Shown here: positions 23,543 through 31,979 of the stretch, piece after piece | Numbering within the stretch: the stretch's first letter is position 1 | Layout of the letters: each line of letters starts with the position of its first letter | Origin: Janibacter alkaliphilus | Lineage (GTDB): Bacteria; Actinomycetota; Actinomycetes; Actinomycetales; Dermatophilaceae | Assembly (NCBI RefSeq): GCF_013408565.1 | Contig: NZ_JACBZX010000001.1 | Coordinates: forward strand, 558,001 to 622,000 | Length of the DNA: 64,000 nucleotides | Direction of reading: 5' to 3' | Notes under the pieces: model-generated | Told to the model about the DNA's origin: nothing | The model's database searches: none | What the model saw: only the letters and a program-made list of their open reading frames with translations | Made by a program: the position numbers and the translations under genes

Positions 23543-25228
23543 TCAGGAGTCGAGGACGTAGGTGCCGGGGGCGTCCTCCTTCGGCTGGTGCTCGGCGCTG
23601 CCCAGCGAGGTCGGCGCGGCCTTCTTCTTGCCGGAGCGCTCACCGAGCCAGGCGGCGTAGTCCGGCCACCACGACCCCTGCTCCAGGGTGGCCTCCTGAC
23701 GCCAGTCCTCGGCGTCGATCGAGCTGTCCTCGGACCACTGGAAGCTCGCCTTGGGGTTGCCCGGCGGGTTGACCAGGGCGGCGATGTGCCCGCTCGTGGA
23801 GAGCACGAAGCGGGTGGTGCCGCCGAGCAGCTGGCTGCTGCGGTAGCAGTTCTTCCACGGGCAGAGGTGGTCCGCGGAGCCGGCGACGACGTAGGAGTCG
23901 ACCTCGATCCGGGAGAGGTCGATCGGGGTGCCGAGCACCTCGACCGCGCCGGGGGTGGCCAGGTGGTTCTGCAGGCCGGCGTCGACGAAGTCGCGGTGCA
24001 GCTTGGCGGTCATCCGGGTGGTGTCGGCGTTCCAGTAGAGGATGTCGAACTTCGGCGGGGTCTTGCCCTGCAGGTAGTTGTTCACCCAGTAGTTCCAGAT
24101 GAGGTCGCCGGGCCGCAGCCAGGCGAAGACCTCGGCGAGGTCGCGCCCGTCGAGGTAGCCCTTGCGCCGGGAGCGGGCGACCGCCTGGGCGGCGATGTCG
24201 CGGTCCATCAGCGCCCCGGCGGTGCCGGCCTGGCGCTGGTCGATCATCGTCACGAGCAGGCTGAGGCTGGCGAGCCGGTCGAGCTTGCCCTCGGCCGCCC
24301 GATGGGCGGCGGCGAGGCAGGCGAGCATGCCGCCGGAGCAGGCGGCCACGGCGTGCGCCCGGCCGACGCCGCTGATCTGGTCGACGACGTCGAAGGCGTC
24401 GATGATCCCCTGGCAGTAGGCGTCGAAGCCCCACTTGCTGTGCTGCGCCTCCGGGTTGCGCCAGGACATGACGAAGACCTGCTGGCCCTGCTGCACGAGG
24501 TACTCGACGAGGCTGCGGCCGGGGGCGAGGTCGAGGACGTAGTACTTGTTGATCGTGGGCGGGACGATGAGCAGCGGCACCTCGCGGACCTTCTCGGTCT
24601 GCGGGGTGTACTGGATGACCTCGAACATCGGGCTGCGGTGGACGACCTTGCCCGGGGTGACCGCCAGGTCGGTGCCGACCTCGTAGGCGTCCGGGTCGAC
24701 CATCGAGGGCACCCGGGGCGAGGTGGACAGGTCCCGCACGAGGTTGCGCGGGCCGCGCACCGCGTTGGCGCCGCCGCTGTCGATGAAGGCCTTGAGGGCG
24801 ACCGGGGTGAGCAGCGGGTTGTTGCTCGGCGAGGCCGCCTCGACGATGTTGGCGACGACGAACTTCATCCGCTCGGCGTCCTGCCATCCCATCGGGATGT
24901 CCTGGACCAGGCCCTCGGCCATCTCGCTGGTCGCCAGGTAGGACTGCATGATCCGGCGGTAGATCGGGTTGCCGGTCCAGGCCGGGTCGGCGAAGCGGCG
25001 GTCCCGGCGCTGCGGCGCCACGTCCGAGACGCCGAGGGTGATCCGGCCGAGCTCACCGGCCAGCCCGCTCAGCCGGGTGGCCACCCGGCTGGGGCGCCGG
25101 GCGAGGGCGCCGACGAAGCGCACCCCGGCACCGCCGGGCAGGAAGCGTCGGGCCGAGCCCATCCCCGCCTGGGTGAGCAGCTGGTCGAGCGGGAGCGCGA
25201 CGTCAGGGGTGTCGTCGGTGCTGCTCAT
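23543..25228 (-). CDS. phaC: Poly(3-hydroxyalkanoate) polymerase, class I/II-like
   Basis: A 561-residue alpha/beta-hydrolase-fold enzyme that polymerises hydroxyacyl-CoA into storage PHA granules. The N-terminal PhaC domain is recognisable (DRRFADPAWTGNPIYRRIMQ), then TPGKVVHRSPMFEVIQYTP and PPTINKYYVLDLAPGRSLVEY. The nucleophile elbow reads AVAACSGGM, so the usual Gly two residues before Cys is Ala. The catalytic Asp lies in GSADHLCPW and His in STSGHIAALVNPP. The C-terminal 25 residues are charged. It is divergent from a PHA-depolymerase-like gene, which supports the storage role. Confidence 0.85.
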   Translation of the reverse strand: MSSTDDTPDVALPLDQLLTQAGMGSARRFLPGGAGVRFVGALARRPSRVATRLSGLAGELGRITLGVSDVAPQRRDRRFADPAWTGNPIYRRIMQSYLATSEMAEGLVQDIPMGWQDAERMKFVVANIVEAASPSNNPLLTPVALKAFIDSGGANAVRGPRNLVRDLSTSPRVPSMVDPDAYEVGTDLAVTPGKVVHRSPMFEVIQYTPQTEKVREVPLLIVPPTINKYYVLDLAPGRSLVEYLVQQGQQVFVMSWRNPEAQHSKWGFDAYCQGIIDAFDVVDQISGVGRAHAVAACSGGMLACLAAAHRAAEGKLDRLASLSLLVTMIDQRQAGTAGALMDRDIAAQAVARSRRKGYLDGRDLAEVFAWLRPGDLIWNYWVNNYLQGKTPPKFDILYWNADTTRMTAKLHRDFVDAGLQNHLATPGAVEVLGTPIDLSRIEVDSYVVAGSADHLCPWKNCYRSSQLLGGTTRFVLSTSGHIAALVNPPGNPKASFQWSEDSSIDAEDWRQEATLEQGSWWPDYAAWLGERSGKKKAAPTSLGSAEHQPKEDAPGTYVLDS

Positions 25229-25448
25229 CGGACGTCCCTCGGGCGGGCGAAGGGCGGGCGGGGGACGAGATGCCTCATGGCGTGGCTCCGATCTGGTCGC
25301 CGGCGAGCACCAGACCCCTGCTCGGCCTCGTCGCCGGTCACGTGGGGCCCACTCTGTCAGCGCGCGCCGTCGTGAGCCAGGGCTGTCCGCACACCGGCCC
25401 GCGACGGCGACGTGCGCGCGCCCTGCCCGCGGGTCGTCGGCACTGCCC

Positions 25449-25454
25449 TACGCT
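25449..25454 (+). promoter_or_regulatory. -10 hexamer predicting a leaderless mRNA
   Basis: TACGCT, 7 bp, then GTG at 25462. Same geometry as at 17758, 31994 and 50051. It supports the GTG start for the hydrolase; the rest of 25229-25448, the phaC upstream region, shows nothing I can name. Confidence 0.45.
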
Positions 25455-25461
25455 GCGGCAG

Positions 25462-26262
25462 GTGAGCGAGACCGTCCGACAGATCAGGGTGCACGGCCGC
25501 AGCGTGCGCGTGGCCCACCGCAGCGGCACCGGCGTCCCGCTGGTGGTGTGCAACGGCATCGGCGCCAGCCTGGACCTGCTGCAACCCTTCGTCGACGCCC
25601 TCGACGAGAGCATCCCGGTGATCCGTTTCGACGTGCCGGGGATCGGCGGGTCCGACCAGCCGCGCTGCCCCTACTCCTTCGTCACGCTCGCCCGGACCCT
25701 CGGCAAGGTGCTGAACGAGCTGGGGGTGACCACCTTCGACGTCCTGGGCATCTCCTGGGGCGGCGGGCTGGCCCAGCAGGTGGCGCTGCAGAACCCGCGG
25801 CGCTGCCGGCGGCTGGTGCTGGTGAGCACCGGCACCGGGGCGATGATGGTGCCCGGGCACCCGAAGGTGCTGAGCAAGATGCTCACCCCCCGGCGCTACC
25901 GCGACCCGGAGTACGCGGCCAGCGTGGCGGCGACGCTCTACGGCGGGGAGATGCGCGAGGACCCGGAGCTGGCCGAGCGGATCCTCGACGGGCACGCGCC
26001 GCGGACCTCGGGGCGCGGCTACCGGCTGCAACTGCTCGCCGGGACGGGCTGGAGCAGCCTGCCCTACCTGCCGCTGCTGCCGCAGCGTACGCTCATCATG
26101 GCGGGCGACGACGATCCGATCATCCCGCTGATCAACGCCCGGATCATGCACCGGGCGATCCGGCGCAGCCAGCTGCACGTCTACCCCGACGGGCACCTCG
26201 CGCTGGTCAGCCGAGCCTGGGACCTGGCGCCGCGGGTGGCGCGCTTCCTGCGCGAGGACTGA
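25462..26262 (+). CDS. Alpha/beta hydrolase resembling intracellular PHA depolymerase
   Basis: A 266-residue alpha/beta hydrolase. The oxyanion region is VVCNGIGASLDLL, the nucleophile elbow GISWGGG (Ser), the acid likely the Asp in MAGDDDPIIP and the base His in PDGHLALVSR. The N-terminus VRQIRVHGRSVRVAHR resembles aromatic-type PhaZ depolymerases of medium-chain PHA, and the divergent phaC gene fits. A related lactonase or esterase cannot be ruled out. The start is GTG, supported by the leaderless-type promoter and family length. A 42-bp palindromic terminator follows. Confidence 0.75.
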   Translation: MSETVRQIRVHGRSVRVAHRSGTGVPLVVCNGIGASLDLLQPFVDALDESIPVIRFDVPGIGGSDQPRCPYSFVTLARTLGKVLNELGVTTFDVLGISWGGGLAQQVALQNPRRCRRLVLVSTGTGAMMVPGHPKVLSKMLTPRRYRDPEYAASVAATLYGGEMREDPELAERILDGHAPRTSGRGYRLQLLAGTGWSSLPYLPLLPQRTLIMAGDDDPIIPLINARIMHRAIRRSQLHVYPDGHLALVSRAWDLAPRVARFLRED

Positions 26263-26270
26263 GCCCAGGC

Positions 26271-26312
26271 ACGACGACGGCCCCCGAGCAGCTGCTCGGG
26301 GGCCGTCGTCGT
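26271..26312 (+). terminator. 42-bp perfect palindromic terminator
   Basis: Two 21-nt arms with no loop base (ACGACGACGGCCCCCGAGCAG and its complement) just after the PhaZ-like stop, followed by CTGTCTC. It also separates the gene from the tRNA-Arg end. Confidence 0.85.
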
Positions 26313-26327
26313 CTGTCTCAACCAGAG

Positions 26328-26400
26328 CGCGCCCGTAGGGATTCGAACCCCAAACCTTCTGATCCGTAGTCAGATGCTCTATCCGTTGAGCTACGGGCGC
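26328..26400 (-). tRNA. tRNA-Arg (anticodon ACG)
   Basis: A 73-nt cloverleaf read leftwards: acceptor GCGCCCG/CGGGCGC, D-arm GCTC-AACGGAT-GAGC, anticodon stem TCTGA/TCAGA with loop CTACGGA, and TTCGAAT in the T-loop. CCA is not encoded. The A34 is expected to be edited to inosine. Confidence 0.95.
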
Positions 26401-26487
26401 AGGTCGCCGTCGCGACGAGGGACGACGATAGCGCACCGGGCGGGCCGCACGAAATCACGCAACGGACGGCCCGACCGGGGCGCAGGC

Positions 26488-27846
26488 TCAGCGACCGGCC
26501 ATCGCGTCCTGCCGGCCGGCGGCGATCATGTCCTCGCGGGAGACGACCTTGATCCGCCCGCGCCCGGCGGCCTCGCCGAGGGCGATCTCGTGGGCGTCCA
26601 GCTGCACCCAGTCCTCCCACACGGTGGGCTCGATGCCGGCGGCGCGGATCACCTCCAGGACGGCGTCCGGGTCGGTCGCGACCGGCTCGGCGACGTCGTC
26701 GAGGTCGGCGAGCAGGCACTGGATCGTCTCGGCGGCGTCGGACTTGGTGTGCCCGATCAGGCCCACCGGGCCGCGCTTGATCCACCCGGTGACGTAGGTG
26801 CCGGCGAGGTGCTCGCCGGAGTCGTCGAGCACCCGGCCGGCCTCGTTCGGCACGACGTGCTCGGCGGTGTCGAAGGGCAGCCCGGCCAGCGCCTCGGAGC
26901 GGTAGCCGACGGCCCGGTAGACGGCCTGGACCGGCCAGTCGGTGTACTCGCCGGTGCCGCGGACGGTCCCGTCGCCGGTGAGCTCCATGCGCTCGGTGCG
27001 CAGCCCCTCGACGCTCTCCTGGCCGAGCACCTCGACCGGTGCCTGGCACATGTGCAGGTGGATCCGGTGCGGGGCGCCGGTGGGCTCGGCCTCGAGGTAC
27101 TTCAGCACGGTGTTGACGACGAGCTTGACCGCCTTCGACTTGTTGATCGCGGCCTGCGAGGCCTCGTCGATCTCGAAACCCTCCGGGGTGACGAGGACGT
27201 CGACGCTCGGGCTGTGGCTCAGCTCGCGGAACTCCATCGGGGTGAACTTCAGCTGGGCCGGCCCGCGCCGCGCGAAGACGTGCACGTCCTTGGCGCGGTT
27301 GGCCAGCAGGCCCCGGTAGACGTTCTCCGGGATCTCGGTGCTCAGCTGCTCGTCGGCCGGCTTGGCCAGCATCCGGGCGATGTCCAGGGCGACGTTGCCG
27401 GCGCCGACGACCGCGACGGAGTCGGCGACGAGCGGCCAGTCGCGCGGCACGTCCGGGTGACCGTCGTACCAGGAGACGAAGTCGGCGGCGCCGAAGCTGC
27501 CGGGCAGCTCCGCCCCGGGGATGTTCAGGTCACGGTCGGCCATCGCGCCGGTCGCGAAGATCACCGCGTCGTAGTGCTCCTGGAGCTGGGCGAGGGTGAT
27601 GTCCTCGCCGTAGGTGACGTTGCCGACGAAGCGGATCCGGTCGCCGTCGAGCACCCGGCGCAGCGCCTTGATGATCTCCTTGATCCGCGGGTGGTCGGGG
27701 GCGACGCCGTAGCGGACGAGGCCGTAGGGCGCGGGCAGCCGGTCGAAGATGTCGACCTGGGCGCCCTCGTGCTCCTTGGTGAGGATGTCCGCGGCGTAGA
27801 TGCCGGCGGGGCCGGCGCCGATGATGGCGGCTCGCAGGGTGCGCAT
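26488..27846 (-). CDS. fprA: NADPH-ferredoxin reductase, FprA/adrenodoxin-reductase type
   Basis: A 452-residue flavoprotein moving electrons between NADPH and ferredoxin in the cytoplasm, for example to P450s or Fe-S enzymes. The FAD motif is IIGAGPAGIYAADIL near residue 8, followed by PAPYGLVRYGVAPDHP, a hallmark of the adrenodoxin reductase group. The NADP motif is VVGAGNVALDIARML, and WIKRGPVGLIGHTK lies near the C-terminus. The length equals mycobacterial FprA. The start is ATG 27846; the frame continues upstream but only as a shadow of the methyltransferase gene. A 28-bp inverted repeat resembling an iron-regulator box sits about 100 bp upstream. Confidence 0.92.
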   Translation of the reverse strand: MRTLRAAIIGAGPAGIYAADILTKEHEGAQVDIFDRLPAPYGLVRYGVAPDHPRIKEIIKALRRVLDGDRIRFVGNVTYGEDITLAQLQEHYDAVIFATGAMADRDLNIPGAELPGSFGAADFVSWYDGHPDVPRDWPLVADSVAVVGAGNVALDIARMLAKPADEQLSTEIPENVYRGLLANRAKDVHVFARRGPAQLKFTPMEFRELSHSPSVDVLVTPEGFEIDEASQAAINKSKAVKLVVNTVLKYLEAEPTGAPHRIHLHMCQAPVEVLGQESVEGLRTERMELTGDGTVRGTGEYTDWPVQAVYRAVGYRSEALAGLPFDTAEHVVPNEAGRVLDDSGEHLAGTYVTGWIKRGPVGLIGHTKSDAAETIQCLLADLDDVAEPVATDPDAVLEVIRAAGIEPTVWEDWVQLDAHEIALGEAAGRGRIKVVSREDMIAAGRQDAMAGR

Positions 27847-27946
27847 GGGTCTCCTGACGAAGGGTGTGGTTCGGGTCGGCCACGATGGGCCGGGGCGCAC
27901 TCCCGTCAGACAGGCGGTGAGGCGCGGGGCAGCGCCGTTGCCGCCG

Positions 27947-27974
27947 GAGGTGCTAAGGCTACCCTTAGCACCTC
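27947..27974. promoter_or_regulatory. 12-bp-arm inverted repeat: iron-box-like operator or terminator
   Basis: Arms GAGGTGCTAAGG and CCTTAGCACCTC surround CTAC. The core AGGCTACCCTTA resembles the DtxR/IdeR iron box (TTAGGTTAGGCTAACCTAA), matching most positions of its central part. It is 101-128 bp upstream of fprA, so iron control of the reductase is attractive. It is also 19-46 bp past the methyltransferase stop, where a terminator would lie. Both readings stand. Confidence 0.5.
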
Positions 27975-27992
27975 GCCTTCGCCCAACCGGTC

Positions 27993-28940
27993 TCAGCCGG
28001 TGGCACCGACCTTCGTCGCCTGCAGCGTGTAGGTCGCCGGCAGGCGCTCCGGCCGGTCGGTCAGCCGGTACTCCCCCGGGTGGTCCGGGTGCGGCTCCAT
28101 CTGGTCGCCGAGCGCCCGGTAGGGCACGCAGTCGTGCTCCTCGAAGGCGGTGACCTGCAGGCCGTGGCGCATCACCGCGGTGAGGATCTCGCCGAGCCCG
28201 TGGTTCCACTCCTGGGTGCGCGAGCTCGTGATCGTGGCCGGGCTGCCCTCTGCGGCAGCGGCGTAGGTGCCCGGGTCGTCCCAGGCGATGCCCTCGACTG
28301 TCTCGTAGTAGGGGTACTCGATGGCGACGAGGCCGTCCTCGCGCGGGTCGTCCAGCGACCACAGCACGGGGTGCCCCTCGCGGATGAAGAGCCGCCCGCC
28401 CGGGCACAGCAGCGCCGCGACCGTCTGCGCCCAGCGGTCGATGCTCGGCAGCCAGCCGATCGCGCCGATGCCGGTGTAGACGAGGTCGAAGGGGCCGTGC
28501 TCGGCCAGCGCCTCCGGGGCTCCGTAGACGTCGGACTCGACGAAGGGGATGGCGGTGCCGGTGTCCGCGGCGAGGCGCCGGGCGGCGGCGAGCGAGGCCG
28601 GGGAGAGGTCGAGCCCGACGACCTGCGCGCCGAGGCGGGCGAGCGAGAGGGTGTCGGTGCCGATGTGGCACTGCAGGTGGACCGCCCGCTGCCCGGTGAG
28701 GTCGCCCAGGCGCGGGCGGTCGAAGGCGACGACGTCGCTGATCGCCGCCGGGTCCCGCAGGAACCGCTCGCGGTCGTAGTCGGGCGAGGTCTCGTGGATC
28801 GGCGCCCGCTCGTCCCAGTTGGCCCGGTTGATCGCGAGGTACTCGCCGGCCCCGCTGCCGCTCCGCTCGTCGTCGAACTGCTCGTCGCTGCTCTGCTCGC
28901 CCTCGTGCAGGTCACTCGCGCGCTGGTCGTCCTGGCTCAC
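27993..28940 (-). CDS. Class I SAM-dependent methyltransferase
   Basis: A 315-residue cytoplasmic methyltransferase. After a hydrophilic Asp/Glu/Ser lead of about 35 residues come YLAINRANWDERAPIH, the SAM-binding VHLQCHIGTDTLSLARLGAQVVGLDLSP (motif I variant with CHIGTD), and motif post-I with Asp. DLVYTGIGAIGWLPSIDRW and FIREGHPVLW also fit this family. The substrate is not evident. GTG start at 28940 with only a weak ribosome-binding site. The gap to the upstream gene (28941-29115) contains a dispersed repeat copy. Confidence 0.8.
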   Translation of the reverse strand: MSQDDQRASDLHEGEQSSDEQFDDERSGSGAGEYLAINRANWDERAPIHETSPDYDRERFLRDPAAISDVVAFDRPRLGDLTGQRAVHLQCHIGTDTLSLARLGAQVVGLDLSPASLAAARRLAADTGTAIPFVESDVYGAPEALAEHGPFDLVYTGIGAIGWLPSIDRWAQTVAALLCPGGRLFIREGHPVLWSLDDPREDGLVAIEYPYYETVEGIAWDDPGTYAAAAEGSPATITSSRTQEWNHGLGEILTAVMRHGLQVTAFEEHDCVPYRALGDQMEPHPDHPGEYRLTDRPERLPATYTLQATKVGATG

Positions 28941-29015
28941 GATCGCTCAGTCTCGACAACCCCACCCACGACCCGCAACTCCTTAAGCAGCTGCATCCGC
29001 TCAGGCTGCAACCGC

Positions 29016-29043
29016 AGCGGCTGGGACGAAGGTGAGCGTCTGT
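29016..29043. repeat. Dispersed repeat, copy 1
   Basis: 28 bp (AGCGGCTGGG...GAGCGTCTGT) identical to 54038-54065, with partial similarity continuing about 20 bp to the left (CGCTCA..-TGCAA). It sits between two leftward genes, past the end of the low-complexity protein gene. Function unknown. Confidence 0.8.
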
Positions 29044-29115
29044 GCGCCTTCACCTCCGGGCGCCTCCGACGCCACGGCCCTCAGGCAGGTGGCGCCCCCA
29101 GAGGGTGCCGCAGCC

Positions 29116-29703
29116 TCAGACGGCGTCCGAGCTCGAGCCGGTCTCCTCGTCGGTGCTGCCGCCGTCGGGCGCCTGCTGGTCCGGGACCTGCCCGTCGGGC
29201 ACCTGGCCGTCCGGCACCTGCTGGTCGGTCCCGCCGTCCTGGCCGGGCATGCCCGGCATCTGCTGGCCCGAACCGTCCTGACCGGGCATCTGTCCGCCGG
29301 GGGCCTGTCCACCCGGCGCCTGACCGGAGCCGTCCTGACCGGGCATCTGGCCGTAGCCGCCACCACCAGCGCCCATCCCGCCGGGGCCGCCGCGTCCGCC
29401 CGGACCGCCGTCGGTAGAGCTGCCGGCGCCCTCGGGGACGGTCGCCACCGCGGCCGCGGCGCCCGCGGAGGAGAGGCCGATCGCGAGCGCGGCGGCCACC
29501 GCGGTCTTCTTGCCCGACCAGCGGGGCTGGCGCAGCGCGGGCGCCGTGCCTCCCGACGCGGCCGCCGCCCCCTCGGCCTGGTTCACCGCCACGGGGTCCG
29601 GCTGAGACTCGGACGTCGGCAGGGGGCGGGTCTCGTCGGGCTGGTGCGCGTTCTCGTCGGGGCCCGTGGTCTCGTCGGGTCGCGGGGTCTCGTCGTGGGG
29701 CAT
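29116..29703 (-). CDS. Low-complexity single-pass membrane or secreted protein
   Basis: Not recognised as a known family. 195 residues: an acidic Pro/Asp/Glu-rich N-terminus, then WSGKKTAVAAALAIGLSSAG with one hydrophobic helix at about 68-90, and a C-terminal Gly/Gln/Pro/Asp tail with repeats of QMPGQDGSGQ and QVPDGQVPDGQ. It would place a flexible tail outside the membrane. It is divergent from the OmpR-type system at 29842. The nearby glycosyltransferase (35103) has a similar Gly/Thr/Gln tail, and such proteins accompany this kind of cluster in other actinobacteria as I recall, so an envelope role is a guess. Confidence 0.6.
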   Translation of the reverse strand: MPHDETPRPDETTGPDENAHQPDETRPLPTSESQPDPVAVNQAEGAAAASGGTAPALRQPRWSGKKTAVAAALAIGLSSAGAAAAVATVPEGAGSSTDGGPGGRGGPGGMGAGGGGYGQMPGQDGSGQAPGGQAPGGQMPGQDGSGQQMPGMPGQDGGTDQQVPDGQVPDGQVPDQQAPDGGSTDEETGSSSDAV

Positions 29704-29841
29704 GGCGCCAGGCTCGGACCCCGACCTGTGCTGGGCCTGTCACCCGCCACTCGCCGGGCTGAGACCCCTTCGCCAGCAGTCACAGGAAGAACACAGGGAG
29801 CCCATAGCGGACCACCACCCTGACGCGGTTGACTACCCGTC

Positions 29842-30579
29842 ATGAGCAACCCCGCCACCGCCACCTCGCCGAAGCTGACCCGCCCCGACGGCTCCCCCGT
29901 CCGGGTGCTCGTCGTCGACGACGAGTCCAACCTCACCGAGCTGCTGTCGATGGCCCTGAGGTACGAAGGGTGGGAGGTGCGCACCGCGGGGACCGGCACC
30001 GCCGCCGTCCGCGAGGCGAAGGACTTCCAGCCGGACGCCGTCGTGCTCGACATGATGCTGCCCGACTTCGACGGCCTTGAGGTGCTGCGCCGGATGCGCG
30101 ACCGCGACGACGCCGTGCCGGTGCTCTTCCTCACCGCCAAGGACGCCGTCGAGGACCGGGTGGCCGGCCTCACCGCCGGCGGCGACGACTACGTCACCAA
30201 GCCCTTCTCCCTCGAGGAGGTCGTCGCCCGGGTCCGCGCCCTCATGCGGCGCACCGCCGTCTCCGCGGACCAGAGCAGCTCGCTGCTCGCCGTCGGCGAC
30301 CTCACCCTCGACGAGGACAGCCACGAGGTGACCCGCGGCGGGCAGGAGATCACCCTGACCGCCACCGAGTTCGAGCTGCTGCGCTACCTCATGCGCAACC
30401 CGCGCCGGGTGCTGTCGAAGGCGCAGATCCTGGACCGGGTGTGGAACTACGACTTCGGCGGTCAGGCCAACGTCGTCGAGCTCTACATCTCCTACCTGCG
30501 CAAGAAGATCGACGCGGGCCGCGACCCGATGATCCACACCATGCGAGGCGCCGGGTACGTCCTCAAGCCGGCGCAGTGA
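29842..30579 (+). CDS. OmpR/PhoB-family response regulator
   Basis: A 245-residue transcription factor. Receiver domain at about 20-135: acidic pair in VVDDES, phospho-acceptor Asp70 (VVLDMMLPDFDG), LTAKDAVEDR and the conserved lysine in DDYVTKPFS. Winged-helix DNA-binding domain at about 150-243 (LTATEFELLRYLMRNPRRVLSK, NVVELYISYLRKKID). It resembles mycobacterial TrcR/MprA-type regulators. It overlaps its kinase by 4 bp (GTGA). Divergent from the low-complexity protein gene, a likely target. Confidence 0.9.
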   Translation: MSNPATATSPKLTRPDGSPVRVLVVDDESNLTELLSMALRYEGWEVRTAGTGTAAVREAKDFQPDAVVLDMMLPDFDGLEVLRRMRDRDDAVPVLFLTAKDAVEDRVAGLTAGGDDYVTKPFSLEEVVARVRALMRRTAVSADQSSSLLAVGDLTLDEDSHEVTRGGQEITLTATEFELLRYLMRNPRRVLSKAQILDRVWNYDFGGQANVVELYISYLRKKIDAGRDPMIHTMRGAGYVLKPAQ

Positions 30580-31976
30580 ACCCGCGCGCCTGGTCGCTGA
30601 CCACCAAGCTCGTCGCCTCGGTGGTCGCCCTCTTCGTCGCGCTCACCCTCGTCATCGGCGGGACCACCGTGCTGGTCATGCGCGAGCAGCTGGTCGCGCA
30701 GATCGACGAGCAGCTGGCGAAGGAGATCGGACCGGGCGGCGGCAAGGGACCCAACCCCTGCGTCATGGAGGGCCCGGGCCAGGGCGAGGACTCGCTGCTG
30801 GCCTGCCTCAGCAACGACGGCTCCACCGGCTTCGTCGTGCTCGACCGGGAGAAGACGCTCCTCGACGACACCCAGATGACCCAGATCACCGACGCCGGCA
30901 TCGGGCAGGACCCGACGACCGTCGACCTCGACGGCCTCGGCGAGTACCGGCTGGTCGCCGAGCGCAGCCCCTCCGGGGTGACCGCCGTCGTCGGTTCCCC
31001 GCTGGAGCCGGCCAGCGACGCCACCCGCAGCCTGCTCGTCGTCGTCGGCGCCACCTCGCTGGCCGGCCTGATCCTCGTGCTCCTCGTCGGCCCCTTCGTC
31101 ATCCGGCGCCAGCTGGCGCCGCTGACCCGCGTCGCGGCCACGGCGCACAAGGTCTCCAGGCTGCGGCTGGACTCCGGCGAGGTGGCCCTGGCCGAGCGCG
31201 TGCCGGAGCAGGACACCGACCCGCGCACCGAGGTCGGCCAGGTCGGCGAGGCGATCAACTCGATGCTGGACAACGTCTCCGGGGCCCTGGAGGCGCGCCA
31301 GCGCTCGGAGCAGCGGGTGCGCCAGTTCGTCGCCGACGCCAGCCACGAGCTGCGCACCCCGCTGGCCTCGATCCGCGGCTACGCCGAGCTCTCCCGCAAG
31401 GAGTCCGAGCCGGTGCCGGCCTCGGTGCAGCACAACCTCTCCCGGGTCGAGTCGGAGTCGCTGCGGATGCAGGGGCTCGTCGAGGACCTGCTGCTGCTGG
31501 CGCGGCTGGACGCCGGCCGGCCGCTGGTGCGCGAGCCGGTCGACCTGACGATGCTGGCGATGACCGCGGTCGGTGACATCCACGCCGCGGCCCCCGACCA
31601 CCACTGGCGCCTGGACCTGCCGGACGAGCCGGTCGAGGTGACCGGCGACCAGGGTCGGCTGACCCAGGTGCTGGTCAACCTCCTGGCGAACGCCCGCACG
31701 CACACCCCGGCCGGCACGACGGTGACCACGTCGCTGCGGCAGGTCGGCGACGAGGTGCTGCTGGCGGTGCGCGACGACGGTCCCGGGGTGCCGGACGCGC
31801 TGCGCGACGACGTCTTCGAGCGCTTCACCCGCGGCGACGACGCCCGCAACCGCGCCGGTGGTTCGACCGGCCTGGGGCTGTCCATCGTCGACTCGGTGGC
31901 CCAGGCGCACGGCGGCCGGGTGGCCCTCGACTCGCGCCCCGGACGCACGGAGTTCACGGTGCACCTGCCGCTGTGA
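30576..31976 (+). CDS. Sensor histidine kinase with HAMP domain
   Basis: A 466-residue membrane sensor, partner of the preceding regulator. It has a first transmembrane helix at about 10-33, an extracellular domain of about 115 residues with Gly-rich and cysteine-containing stretches, a second helix near 150-172, then HAMP. The phosphorylated His257 is in DASHELRTPLASIRGY, the N-box in QVLVNLLANARTHTPAG, and G-boxes in DDGPGVP and GSTGLGLSIVDSVAQAHGG. GTG 30576 overlaps the regulator stop. The ligand is unknown. Confidence 0.9.
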   Translation: MNPRAWSLTTKLVASVVALFVALTLVIGGTTVLVMREQLVAQIDEQLAKEIGPGGGKGPNPCVMEGPGQGEDSLLACLSNDGSTGFVVLDREKTLLDDTQMTQITDAGIGQDPTTVDLDGLGEYRLVAERSPSGVTAVVGSPLEPASDATRSLLVVVGATSLAGLILVLLVGPFVIRRQLAPLTRVAATAHKVSRLRLDSGEVALAERVPEQDTDPRTEVGQVGEAINSMLDNVSGALEARQRSEQRVRQFVADASHELRTPLASIRGYAELSRKESEPVPASVQHNLSRVESESLRMQGLVEDLLLLARLDAGRPLVREPVDLTMLAMTAVGDIHAAAPDHHWRLDLPDEPVEVTGDQGRLTQVLVNLLANARTHTPAGTTVTTSLRQVGDEVLLAVRDDGPGVPDALRDDVFERFTRGDDARNRAGGSTGLGLSIVDSVAQAHGGRVALDSRPGRTEFTVHLPL

Positions 31977-31979
31977 ACC

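Noticed and set aside
26488..28671. One 727-codon protein joining a methyltransferase-like N-terminus to the ferredoxin reductase
   Set aside because: The upstream part is the wrong frame of the methyltransferase gene. FprA has its own ATG at 27846 and normal length.
29842..31976. Assigning the OmpR-type system a specific name (MprAB or TrcRS)
   Set aside because: The motifs are general; the sensor domain gives no specific match that I can support from sequence alone.
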